Source: Benincasa hispida
Lineage: Eukaryota > Streptophyta > Magnoliopsida > Cucurbitales > Cucurbitaceae
DNA: 64,000 nt
Direction of reading: 5' to 3'
Assembly (NCBI RefSeq): GCF_009727055.1
Contig: NC_052352.1
Coordinates: 22,540,725 to 22,604,724 of the forward strand
Within the stretch, counting starts at the first letter, position 1. Each line of letters starts with the position of its first letter. Of this stretch, positions 23,841-34,903 are shown piece after piece. The notes under the pieces were generated by a model, which saw nothing but the letters and a program-made list of their open reading frames with translations, was not told the origin of the DNA and did not search any database. Made by a program: the position numbers and the translations under genes.

Positions 23841-24050
23841 TCATCTCTCAATAATAATAGTTTTAAATTGTAAACACTCCCTGTTCCAAATGATTTCATC
23901 GTCATATGCTTGGTTGTGAAGTGAGATTTGTAGGACGTCTTCAATGATGTTGAAGTTAAAGCAATTTTTAATTAGTTCCTCATTCCAACTTCGCAACATG
24001 TCATGAAAAGGACGCATTCCTCTCCTTAAGAGTTTCATGCACCTGAAGAA
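23841..24050 (-). pseudogene. Possible LINE-type reverse transcriptase relic (zf-RVT region)
   Basis: A 65-codon minus frame contains SWNEELIKNCFNFNIIEDVL followed by QISL and DEIIWNRE. This spacing (WNxxLIxxxF...ILxIPL...DxxxW) is typical of the region just after RT in plant LINEs. No RT core was found upstream (24050-24420), so only a scrap would remain. Recognition is by pattern alone. Confidence 0.4.
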
Positions 24051-25174
24051 GTTTGCAAGTTACGTCTCTTGGTATAATCATGGGTCACTCAAGATGTGGA
24101 TTAGCCCGCCCATCCTTTATTTATATATCCTTGTTTGAAAAGTTTGTTTTCCCCACATGATATTTTCATATGCATAAGATGAGGTATAACACGATTGGAA
24201 ATTGTTCATGTTTGAAGTACTTACGGATCTTAGTAACAAGGTTGTGTAGTCTTTGAATGACCCTCTAGTTTTGCTTCACCAATATTGCATGGTCAAAGAC
24301 GTTTCCAACTTTGTCAACGGATCTTCTACTTGTCACCATTTAATCTCCACCAACCGATGACAAACTTATTGAATAAAAATTGGATCCTTCAGCTTTGTTT
24401 CCCTACATTGGCCGATTAACATCAATATTAATGACAAATTTTATTTTTTTATTCAACAAAAAATTGAAACTATAATAAATTATGGTAAACATTTTAAAGT
24501 TGAAGAGATGAACAAATTTTTTTTTATTTATCATGGATAATATAATTGAACCTAAGAAAAAGAAAAGTTGTTAACATACAAAATAAGCAACAAACATACT
24601 AGTATATAAAAAGAATATAAATGAAAACAATTTAACTTGTTTCCAAAGTAAAATTTCCATTTATTAATTTAAATAAATATATATATATTTAAAAAAAATC
24701 TAATTTTATCGTTTTTCTATGACATTTTTATATAGAATTTGAAATCTAAACATTTTGGTCCACATTTCAAACCTTGGTGTTACCTAATTGAATTGCTTTT
24801 TAGTAACGCAAGATAAACAAACATTATGATAGGGACGATTATTAGATCATAAATGCAAGGAAAAGGAATTAAAATAGAGTTTGGAAAAAGGAGTATATAG
24901 TGAATTAATTGTTCCTTTGATTTCCCGCTTTTTTCTTTTTTTGTTATTATATATTTATTTGTAGAGGCAATGGGTGTAATTTAATTGAAAACTGTAGGGG
25001 CAGTTTCGGCTGTTGATGATGCTCAAGCTGACGGCAACCGCCACCTTTCCTTCCTTCTTCGGCGTTCGAGGATTCGTAAACTACAGTTACGCAACGGAGA
25101 GATTCCGAGAGAGACTCAAAGAGAGTACCGGCGAAAGTGTGGGACAGGTTGCGCATGCTAGCTAGAGCTAGAAA
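24051..25174. other. Upstream region and 5' UTR of the sucrose transporter
   Basis: AT-rich sequence. A TATATA word at 24894-24899 could be the TATA box; about 275 bases of leader would follow. The leader becomes GC-richer after 24990. No other gene seen. Confidence 0.35.
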
Positions 25175-28100
25175 ATGGTGATGCCGGAGTCGTCTGAGGC
25201 CCACCGGACCGCGTCTCGTCGAGCGAATCGCCCGCCGACTCGACCTCTAGTCGGACCTAGGGTTCCGCTGAGACGGTTACTCCGTGTCGCGTCTATCGCA
25301 TGTGGAATTCAATTCGGTTGGGCTTTGCAGCTCTCTCTTCTCACTCCTTATATTCAAGAGCTCGGTATTCCTCACGCTTGGTCTAGTCTCATATGGCTCT
25401 GCGGACCGCTTTCTGGCCTCCTTGTCCAGCCGCTTGTTGGTCATATGAGCGATCACTGCACCAGCCGATACGGCCGCCGGAGGCCGTTCATCGTCGCTGG
25501 TGCGCTTTCCATACTACTTGCCGTTTTGATTATCGGTCACTCGGCGGACCTCGGTTGTTTGATGGGGGACAGAGGTGATGTTAGGCCTCGTGCGATTGGG
25601 TTCTTTGTAGTTGGTTTTTGGATTCTCGACGTTGCTAACAACGTCTCCCAGGGTCCTTGTAGAGCTCTGCTTGCTGATCTTACCGGTAAGTTGTTTGGTA
25701 TAACGTCTGAATTATGATATCTCTGTTAGTATATAATTTCGTCTGTAGAGATTCTTAAGTTCAAAGTGTTTAGCTTCAACTGTTCGTGTTGGCATTTTAC
25801 CATTCTCCCTAAATTACTATTGTGCCTACCAATTTACTGAAGTAATATGCCACTAATTCTTGAATTAAGGCTAGTGTGTATTTATATTACAATTTCTCCT
25901 TTATAATTCCCAAGTATGTCACATTATTAATCTCTTAAGTTTTCCCACTCGATGTAATGTATATGTATATAGTCAGAAAAACTGAAAGTAGAAATTGCGG
26001 TTGCATAAAACCGAGGGAGTTTAAAGAGTTAAACTGTGCCAATCGCTGCGAAAGGTTCTAACAAGTTATTAATGTATAGAACATTTTTTTTTATATTTTT
26101 AATGTAATAGTAAATTATTGGTTGTTGTAAACTAACAAACGTGCAGTAATTTTTTGTCAATGGACAAGTTATATGAATCTTGAAAAGTGTTAGTTCAAAT
26201 CAAAGCGATGATTTATGTAGGATATTAAATACCCTTTTGAGTATTTTGATGTCTAATGTTGTGGGGTGAAACCATTTGTGGGACTATTTGGCCCTTACAC
26301 CCAAAATTATATAAAGGTACAACTTTTGTATTTTGATTTTCATTTTCTGAATGGATTTGAGCAAATGTGCTGACACGCCAAGAGGCCAGTTTACGTATTA
26401 GAATTAAGATTCCAACTCTTAATGGAGATTGATGTTGAAAAATTGGTTGGCACTATGTACTCTTCAAATGCTTGCTAATACACAATCAAGGCCCCCTCCC
26501 CATTCAAAAGCAGTAGTACCTGCTTGTGGCTATGACATGTTCAGTTAAACCTAAGAAAGCTCTTATGTTGTGTGGATCTTGAGACACTTATGTTTTTCAA
26601 TACTTAATATTGTGCTAGGAAGGGATCATCGAAGGAATCGAGTGGCAAATGCTTATTTTTCTCTATTTATCGCTATTGGTAATGTTTTTGGATATGCGAC
26701 TGGATCTTTTAGTGGCTGGTACAAGATCTTCCCGTTTACTCTTACCTCTGCGTGTTCTGTTAATTGTGCAAATCTCAAGTCAGCTTTCTTGATTGATATC
26801 ATGTTCATTGCAATTACAACATATTTGAGTGTATCAGCAGCTCAAGAGTTACCTCTAGTTTCAAGTGACAGGTCCTCCCTGGTTTTAGAAGAAGGTATGG
26901 GGCAGTCAAGTCATGCTTCAGAAGCATTTTTCTGGGACTTGTTTCGCACTTTTAGACACTTCTCTGGGTATATATGGGTAATTTTGCTCGTCACTTCCCT
27001 GACATGGATAGCATGGTTTCCATTTATTCTCTTTGATACTGATTGGATGGGTAGAGAGATTTATGGTGGCAAGCCAAATGAAGGACAGGCTTATAGTTCT
27101 GGAGTCAGAATGGGAGCATTTGGTCTGATGTGTAACTCTGTTGTCCTCGGAATAACTTCATTACTTATGGAGAAGCTGTGCAGAAAGTGGGGTGCTGGTT
27201 TCATATGGGGAATCTCTAATATTTTTATGGCTCTATGTTTTCTTAGTATCCTGGTTGTAACGTATGTGGCAAACAATATGGGCTATATAGGTCATAATCT
27301 CCCACCAAATAGTATTGTATCAGCTGCATTGATTATTTTTGCTCTTCTTGGCGCCCCTTTGGCAGTAAGCAGTTCCTTCCTTGTATAGAATGTGATCACA
27401 CATGTTTTATCTTACTTTTTTTGCCCAATCATGCTACTGTCATTAGATGAAAACAGAGAGGATAAAAATTTTACTTGTTTATCACATCAGATTTGGAAAA
27501 TTTAGTCGATATAAAATTTATCAATTTGTGATGATTCATGATGGAGGTCCATTTGTGCATCACTTCTATTGATTTATCGGAATAATTCGTTGCAGATTAC
27601 TTACAGTGTTCCATATGCCATGATCTCCTCACGTGTTGAATCTTTACAACTTGGTCAAGGTGGGATTCATGTTGCTTTCTTGAAAAAGAAAGACTACAGA
27701 GTTGCTTATTGTGGTGTTGCTTCTTGCAGGTTTGTCTGTGGGTGTCTTGAACTTGGCAATAGTTTTCCCACAGGTGATTCTAGTCCTACATATCTTGTTC
27801 TTAATTTTCTTTTCCTCTTCGAGAGTGAAATGATGTGAACTTTTTTTCTTTGAAGGAGTTTTCTCTCAACCTATTAAACACCAGTAGAAAAATATATAAT
27901 ATGTATGGCTAGGCCAGCATTGATTTGTTTTTTCTCTCTCTTTATTAAAACTGAAATTGATTTTTTATGGCAGTTCAGATGAGGTATTCGCTGGTCGTTG
28001 ACCAAACTTATCTATAGTTTCCAATATTTGGGGTGGGTGGGGTGGGGTGGGGGGAAGGGAATAGCTGAATAAAAGTCTTGAATTTGTGACAAATAAGAGA

Positions 28101-30645
28101 GATACCCTTACACAATTGGGCTGGAGGGTAACCTCATTTATTCCCATAAACATTATCAAGAACTCACACTATACAGGTCAATAAACAAAATATTCCGATG
28201 TTAAGATCGTTTATTGACCTCTTTCATTGACAGTCTCTTTTTATTTCATTTTAAGGTCTAAGGAGCATGTGAGAAGGGTATTTATATAATATCATGTTAT
28301 ACATTGGAGAGGTGCCCATAATTTTAAACTACTCTTTCAAGAGTGTAATTAAGCATGCAATTATTTCTGAAAATGTTTCCTGTCGACTTTTCCCTATTAT
28401 TTGATGACAATATGTTGTTTTTTTATTAGTCACTACACGAAGGTAATGCTTCTTTTTTATTTTGTCCTATTGGTTATAATGTTGTACTTTCTTGTACTAC
28501 GTTGAAAATTTTTCTTCAAATGACTTTTTAATAATTGAGACTGGGCTTCCTCCACGTTTGAGCCCATAAATTTGTATCATCTCATATTTGATGGTGAATT
28601 TAGTGTGCTTTGAACTCTGTTTTCAATGTGTGTAGAATATTATACAGTGTAGAAGGAACAGTGGAACAATTATTTTATGATCTTTGTTCATACTTAAGTT
28701 TTTTTTACACAAATTTTGTACTTACATTGGGTCATTCTATTTATTTTATATTCTTTTAACAGTTGGGAAAAGTAACTTGAGGTTTAAGTTCGGCACTGTC
28801 TGATAACAACAGGCATTAGAAGTGTTGGTTCGTATTATTTTGAAGCTATGCACATTATGGACGTCAATTAAAGGGACCAGTTAATCTATAAAATATCTTT
28901 TAATGACCGCATAAAAATCATGGATGAAATGCATGAAAAATCTAATGTTGGATGTGGTATAACTTATAAGGGCAGTTAACTTGGGAGAAAGAGAGCCCTC
29001 CCAACTTGTATTTGCAAGAAGGAAAATGCTGGAGGTCTTATTCTGAACTAATGAAGGAACATTACAGTTTGTGTTCTCGGTCTAATCATTTGACTTTGTC
29101 AAATGAGAAAGTGTCAAATTTCGACTGGCCTCTTTCTGGGACATACTAAGACAACTTCTCTTGAAAATTCAGTGGTGGATATCCCCGTTAGTCAATTTAC
29201 TTTTTGTCTTGGGAAAAGATTTAGGGGATGCAGATGAAAATATATTTCCATGTGGAAGAGATCACAGGTAGAGGATTAGAGTTTGTCCATATCTGTAGTC
29301 CTGCAGTCACTTTCCAATATGTAATGGATGATAATAGAAATAAAATAATTTGACATAATACTTTGTTGTTTCTTCAAAACTTTTTGATCGTTAGTGGACC
29401 TCTCTGTGGGATTCAATCCAGCTGAAAGATTTGGCTGTTGCCTTAGGTAACATTTTCAGGAACATATATTGATCTGTAAGATATGGTAGAGACTTTGAGG
29501 GCCACATAGTAGTAAAACATTTTAACCTTGAACAGTGAAGCATTAGCTGAACATATTTTTTTCATAGCCACATGTTTTGGTTCTTTTTTTCCCCTTCTTT
29601 TGAGATTTTGTCGCTTGATATTAATTATTTTCACCTCAATTTCAGTTGCATTCTTGTTTTAAACAAACACAAATTGTATTTCTGGAACCCATGTATTCTA
29701 TCTATACATATATAATTCCACTTGGCTTTTCATGTGAAGTGGGTTCTTCTCTATTGGAGCTGATATCATTTGTTAATAACAAAATTGAACTCACTTGCCA
29801 CTTTTTTTCTCTGCCGTGTTTTCTTATCTCAATTTTCATGCCAAACTGTGCACTTCTCAATTAAATTTTGAGGAAGGATACAGATATAGTTGCTTTTCAT
29901 AAATATGATAGTCTAGGATTACAGCAGTGACTTAAAGGTTAGCATTCTGCGGGACAATCATGTTTCACAAAGCCATTAATTTTCTTGGTCCCATACATTG
30001 TGCTTCTGTTGGCTTCAGAACAGAAGAGCTGGGTGGGGCTGGGTGCTTTGTTTGTTGAGAGAGTAATTGAGTGAGACATTCTGCAAGACTCAAGCTTGTT
30101 TGGGATTGCAATCACAATTTTTTCTTTTTCATTTGTTTTTCCTTAATATATAATATATATATATCGACCTGAGGCTTGATCTTAAATAATAAAAGTCAAG
30201 CATTTAGTCTCTAGTGCATGTCATGTCCTGAAAATGTTGTATATGCTGTTATACTTGCAACCCAATTGTTTTTCCAATGGACTGGAGGGATTCTATCATC
30301 TGGTATTAAGAAATTCTTTTAACTAATTGATCTAATATGCGTTAAGCTATTTCAATCACAATACTTGCTCTCATGATGACATGTACAAGAAGTTGTGGTA
30401 GAATGTTATTAGTAACTTGTCAACCATTTTTTTCTTAACCTTTTCAAAGAGATTTTATTCACTAATTTTATTGTTTCTGATAATAGGTTGTGGTGTCCCT
30501 GGGAAGTGGACCATGGGATCAGCTGTTTGGTGGTGGAAACTCTCCAGCTTTTGCTGTGGCAGCACTTGCAGCCTTTGCAAGTGGACTCATTGCCATCTTG
30601 GCTCTTCCTCGGTCTAGTGCTCAGAACCCCAGAAACCTCACATGA
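25175..30645 (+). CDS. SUT4: Sucrose transporter, SUT4/SUC4 type (five exons)
   Basis: Sucrose-proton symporter of the MFS GPH family. The SUT4 clade is mostly assigned to the tonoplast, exporting vacuolar sucrose. Exons placed by eye: 25175-25685, 26619-27364, 27596-27659, 27730-27773, 30487-30645. They total 1524 bases, 507 aa plus TGA, the usual length. All introns are GT-AG. Landmarks: an Arg/Pro-rich N-terminus, [16 protein letters not shown], the conserved His near residue 67 (GIPHAWSS), RYGRRRPF after TM2 (about 98-104), [14 protein letters not shown] at the first join, [19 protein letters not shown] in the second half, [17 protein letters not shown] near the end. Twelve membrane helices expected. 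Exon 4 is only 44 bases and intron 3 only 70. ATG 25181 is an alternative start. Very likely functional. Confidence 0.95.
27774..30486 (+). other. Intron 4 of the sucrose transporter (2.7 kb)
   Basis: Begins GTGATTC after CCACAG and ends AATAG before GTTGTGGTGTCCC. No gene found inside. It carries a G-rich run at 28030-28059 (five runs of three or more G with single-T spacers) and otherwise AT-rich sequence. The short plus frames within (for example 29646-29864) are not supported. Confidence 0.8.
28030..28059 (+). other. G-quadruplex-type motif in intron 4
   Basis: GGGGTGGGTGGGGTGGGGTG followed by further G runs on the sense strand: it meets the usual G3+N1 pattern with one-base loops, which predicts a stable parallel quadruplex in DNA or in the pre-mRNA. 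Confidence 0.6.
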
Positions 30646-31616
30646 GGTACTCAGTTATATCCGTTTCGCTTTTCTTTTATCTAGCTTATCATCTCATTGG
30701 AAAACCGTCTAGCTCACTACAAATTTGTAAACAGCTTTAAATATACATTATGATACTCTGTTCATACAGGGTTTCCTTCTTTTAAAAAGTTCCTTTTGTT
30801 GATTGTCAGAATATTTGAAAAGCTTGGTTGGTGTGCGTCTCATCCATGATCAACATGATAATTGATCTGAATTTTGATGCAAAGCGCATGTGTTACATAC
30901 AATACATCTGAGATTTTTTTTTTTCCCTTTTTTTCTTTTTTCTTTTTAGTGTGTGTGTGTGTGGTGCGATGGGTTGGGGAAGTTTGTTTATTAGATTACA
31001 GTAACAACGGGGTCTGGTCTAAACATTGGGGGAGCACTGGTGTAAATTTTAAGGCATGGCCATATATTACTGTGATCAATGGTGGGTGCTTTTAAGTAAG
31101 CGACAGATGAGGAAAAACAAGGTATTGATTAATCAGACATTCCGGCTATTCATTGATCATTATGGCATTAGCTGTTACCAAATGCTGAGAGAGACAAGTT
31201 ATCTGCAAACAGTGTGGAATTTTCTTTTATGAACATCAGTCCCACCTCCTAGAAATGTTGCTTTATGACAATTTCTGTGTTAAAAGTGGAGAAGCCTGAG
31301 CTGTGGATTCCAAAATTACTCTGGAGACTAGTTTCTTACCAACGAAGATAATGCTGCTGATTGGGAATTATTCCTTATGAAGTATCATTTTCTTCTAAGG
31401 CAATATTTAGTGCGTTGATGGTTCAATCATAATGTATTGGATTCTCATTCATTTGTGCATGAATTTCTGTATGAGTATGTTGGAATGTGCTTGGTGGGTA
31501 ACAGTTATTTAGTGCATTATGCTGATTGAAACCCTGATGGGGACATTTCTTTTATGCTTTTAGATAATTTGTTAAATAAAGCTCAATCTATTTTTAACGA
31601 TAGCATCCTTGAACAA

Positions 31617-31635
31617 TGTGTGTGTGTGTGTGTGT
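31617..31635. repeat. (TG)n microsatellite
   Basis: About nine and a half TG units. Confidence 0.9.
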
Positions 31636-32830
31636 ATTATTAAATGTTCTTTTTTAGCTTCTCTCTCATCTTGCATTTTCATGTGAGAATAAGTTCCCCG
31701 TGTTTGGTTGCATAGATCATTGACACAAATTTGGTTTGCTATTATATAAATATAATATGTTCTCTTCTCATGCTATGCTTCCTGAAAGGTATGATGAGAA
31801 GTATCAGTTAGTAGTACTGAACTGGTTGTTTGAAGGGTAATATTCCTTTATTCTTTGGCCATCTTAAATGGAGCGAGCATAACTGCAGAATGAAATTCTT
31901 TTTAAGTGATAACATAATCTGCGCTTGAATTTAGAAAACACAGTGGGAATACAATGTATGCATTTTCATGCATCTTACTATTGATGAAGAAAGAAAGTTA
32001 AATACTCTCTCTCTTTCTCTCTCTCTTTTTTTTTTTTTTCCTTTAAGGAAATGTTAGGTCTAAGCTGTTTAGAATCTTGTGATAGAATCGATCTTCTCTT
32101 GAAAAGAATGAAGAAAGCTTGTATGGAGGAACTATGATGAATCTATTCCAGTGTCTGGGAGGGTATAATCTTTATTATTGGTGTCAAATATCTGTCATGT
32201 CAACTTCCGTGGATCGTTCTCAAAAAACTTGTAATGGCATTTATTATAATCTGTTTGGCAAGATGCCAAGAAAAATTCTTTATGATCTCCATTAGAACAA
32301 CTTGGTATCGAGTAATTTGCTTTCTGATTGATAAGGAAGGGAACAAGTGCATGAGCATCAACATGTGATACTTCTAGCTGCTTGTCAACTTCTTTTGCTT
32401 CAGTCCTGTTTGGGATCTGGAATTTGATGGACCCCCCCCCCCAAATTTTGCTTCCCCAAACTGCAAAAAATATTCAATCTGTAGGGTACTTACGGACCCG
32501 GTTTACTTATTTATTTATTTAAAATTCCGTTTATAATTTTTTTTTTTTTTTTTAATCTTTTCTTACTTGAATTTATTTGTTTTTGTTTTGTTTTCCAGAG
32601 ACTAGAGAGTTCTGTTGTTTGATACTTACCTTTCACCTACATCGACTTGATAGAGCCAAAGACACATGGGATCTGACATGGGGTTGTGTTATGAGTTTCA
32701 GAGAAGTAATATCTTATACAAAGGAAACAAAGGAAAAACTGGTCCTTACGCAGCCTGTTGCTCAGACTCAGAATGGTGAGAGAAGGAATGATAAAACAAT
32801 CCAAAGTTTCTGGCTGGTTTGATGATGGTA

Positions 32831-32910
32831 GGACTGTGTGCCTCAGCTAAGGACACAGTCCCCCAGCTGCTCTTCTCTCTAGAGACACAGCCTCATCTCT
32901 GTAGGGAGAA
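32831..32910 (+). other. Two adjacent stem-loops in noncoding sequence
   Basis: Stem one pairs GGACTGTGT (32831-32839) with ACACAGTCC (32853-32861), extended by CCT/AGG across one bulged base. Stem two pairs TTCTCTCTAGAGA (32873-32885) with TCTCTGTAGGGAGAA (32896-32910), with one G-U pair and a small bulge. Function unknown; no conserved miRNA recognised. Confidence 0.5.
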
Positions 32911-34670
32911 AAGGGATACATATTTAATGGTTGTAATTGGAGCATCACCTAAATCTGTGTGTTCCCTTTCTCCCATCTGCTCCTTCTTCATACAGCCATT
33001 CCACTGTCACCTCCCCCATTAACATACTTATCAGGTGGTCCCATTCTCTTATACAGCAGCATACCCATGAAGAATCCTGTTTCTATTTAATCCAATCTAT
33101 AACCAAATAAGATGACAAAACTGTTCTTGGGTTTTTTTTTTTCCCTCTCTTTTTCCATTTTTAAGTATCCTGTGATGGATTTTGACCTCTTCTTTCTGTG
33201 TCTTACAAAATTCACTCTTTCCCTTTGGTTTATCTGCTCTAAAGCCCAAGTTTACCCACATTGAATAATAATAGGTCCAAATGAGCTAATGGGGTAGAGA
33301 TGTTAGCCCATTTCGAGTCTGGTATCCTGCAACTTTCATGGCTGTTTTCATAGAAAATACAGGGGAAAGTTGAGAGTTCCAGTCCATTGTAAATTCATCT
33401 TTGAGGCCCACTTTTTGACTGTTAGTCTAAAATAGCAGTGTAATTATTGAGTGGAATGATTTAATTAGGGGTTTAATTTGTCACAAAATCTCCAAGAGGG
33501 GTTCACAAAATCTCAACAATCCTATTCCACTCCCTCCCCACGCACCATAAGTATATATTAAATATTCCTCACCAATCAACATCCTTCACTCCTTTTTATC
33601 TCTTTCCCATGACCAAACCAAAATCTGTGATGAATAACATGAACCATCACCACAGAATATTAATCATAAAGTTCTTTCGGAACATATTTTGTTCTCTTTT
33701 TCGCTTCATTCTTGACCAAGATCGATAATAGTCGAGTGACTTTTTCGATTTTTTTTTTTAATCGTATTGAAATTGTTACCAACACATGGAGTTGTGTTTG
33801 TAATGGCTATGATTTCCCACATGGGCTGTACAAGAATCGGACATGCATGTTGCTTTTGAACATGCAAACATCTCCTTTGCCTACAAAGATAGAAGCCAGC
33901 CAGTCATCTTCCAGTGAAAGTCACCCCCTTCCAAAAAAATATATATATTTATACTATAAAAAAAGAAAAAAAACTGTTTATTTATTTATATTTTATAAAC
34001 CACCAATTTATATGCTCTCTGTCATTTCAGAGAATTTTGCTTCTCGAACTCCTCATCCACTTGGCATTCCAAGATAAGTTTCTTTTATCTCTTTCAGGCA
34101 TATTTCAAAACTCAACCACAAGAGGTTGGAGTGTTAAAAAAGATTATCCACTGAGTTTTTCCCATTATGAATATTAATCTATTAATCCCTCCTCCAAAAA
34201 TAAATAAATAAATAAATAAATAAAAATTGCAGAGTTAAATTATTAATTATTAATTCCACTACTCACAAATTTAATAAAATTTCCAAAATGGGTCTTGTTT
34301 GAAACCAAACAAATATGGGATTGTGGCAGTTAAAAGGAACCAATTTTCAATTACCTTCACTTGTACCTCAAGATAAGATAAAAGAGGTTTGAAAATTTTG
34401 CCTCCCTCATATACCATATGTTTCTTCTTGTGATGGATGGATATATTATGAAATGATTTTAGCTAATGGTCGGAAAAGTGAAGGTTTTTAATTAGAACAG
34501 TCGGCCCCTAACTTTTCTTTTCTTTTCTTTTCTTTTTTTTCCTTAAAACAAAAAGAAAAAGAATTTTCTTCTTTCTTTTTTCTTTTTTTTCCTCGAGCAG
34601 TCCTTGATATCTTGAGACACGTTCCTTAAGAGGACGGCAGAAAAATTTCTGGGTGGCAATTCCTGTATGT

Positions 34671-34678
34671 ATATAAAC
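34671..34678 (+). promoter_or_regulatory. TATA box of the MATE gene
   Basis: ATATAAAC within TGTATGTATATAAACCCAT, about 230 bases before the ATG, followed by a pyrimidine-rich start region (CCCATTTCCCCATTCACTC). Transcription would start near 34705. Confidence 0.55.
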
Positions 34679-34794
34679 CCATTTCCCCATTCACTCTCAT
34701 CATTCCATTTTGAGAAGCTCATACAAAGATATATATACAAAATATCATAGAGGAGAGAAGAAAAGAGGAGTCATTTACTCACAATCATTCATAT

Positions 34795-34856
34795 ATCTAT
34801 CTATCTATCGTTTCTTAGTTCTTTCTTTATCCTAAAAATACAGATAGATAGATAGA
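34795..34856 (+). repeat. Inverted TCTA/TAGA microsatellite in the MATE 5' UTR
   Basis: ATCTATCTATCTATC (34795-34809) and CAGATAGATAGATAG (about 34841-34855) are complementary over about 13 bases, separated by about 31 bases. An (AGA)n purine tract follows at 34866-34880, just before the start codon. In RNA this would form a leader hairpin. Confidence 0.7.
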
Positions 34857-34903
34857 CAGCAAAAAGAAGAAGAAGAAGATTGTGGTAACTAATAAACCTA
34901 GCT

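Larger units (their letters stand above)
30646..34670. other. 3' flank of the sucrose transporter and upstream region of the MATE gene
   Basis: No protein-coding gene recognised. It contains a (TG)n tract at 31617-31635, a CT and poly-T tract near 32007-32040, a poly-C run near 32430, a good splice-acceptor-like sequence ending CAG at 32598, and a moderately GC-rich section 32598-33060 with two adjacent hairpins. The last about 180 bases include long C/T tracts (34514-34592). The sucrose transporter poly(A) site could not be fixed. Confidence 0.5.

Noticed and set aside
26570..26618. Upstream extension of sucrose-transporter exon 2
   Set aside because: Open by chance; the acceptor at 26617-26618 restores the conserved LTGRDHRR join.
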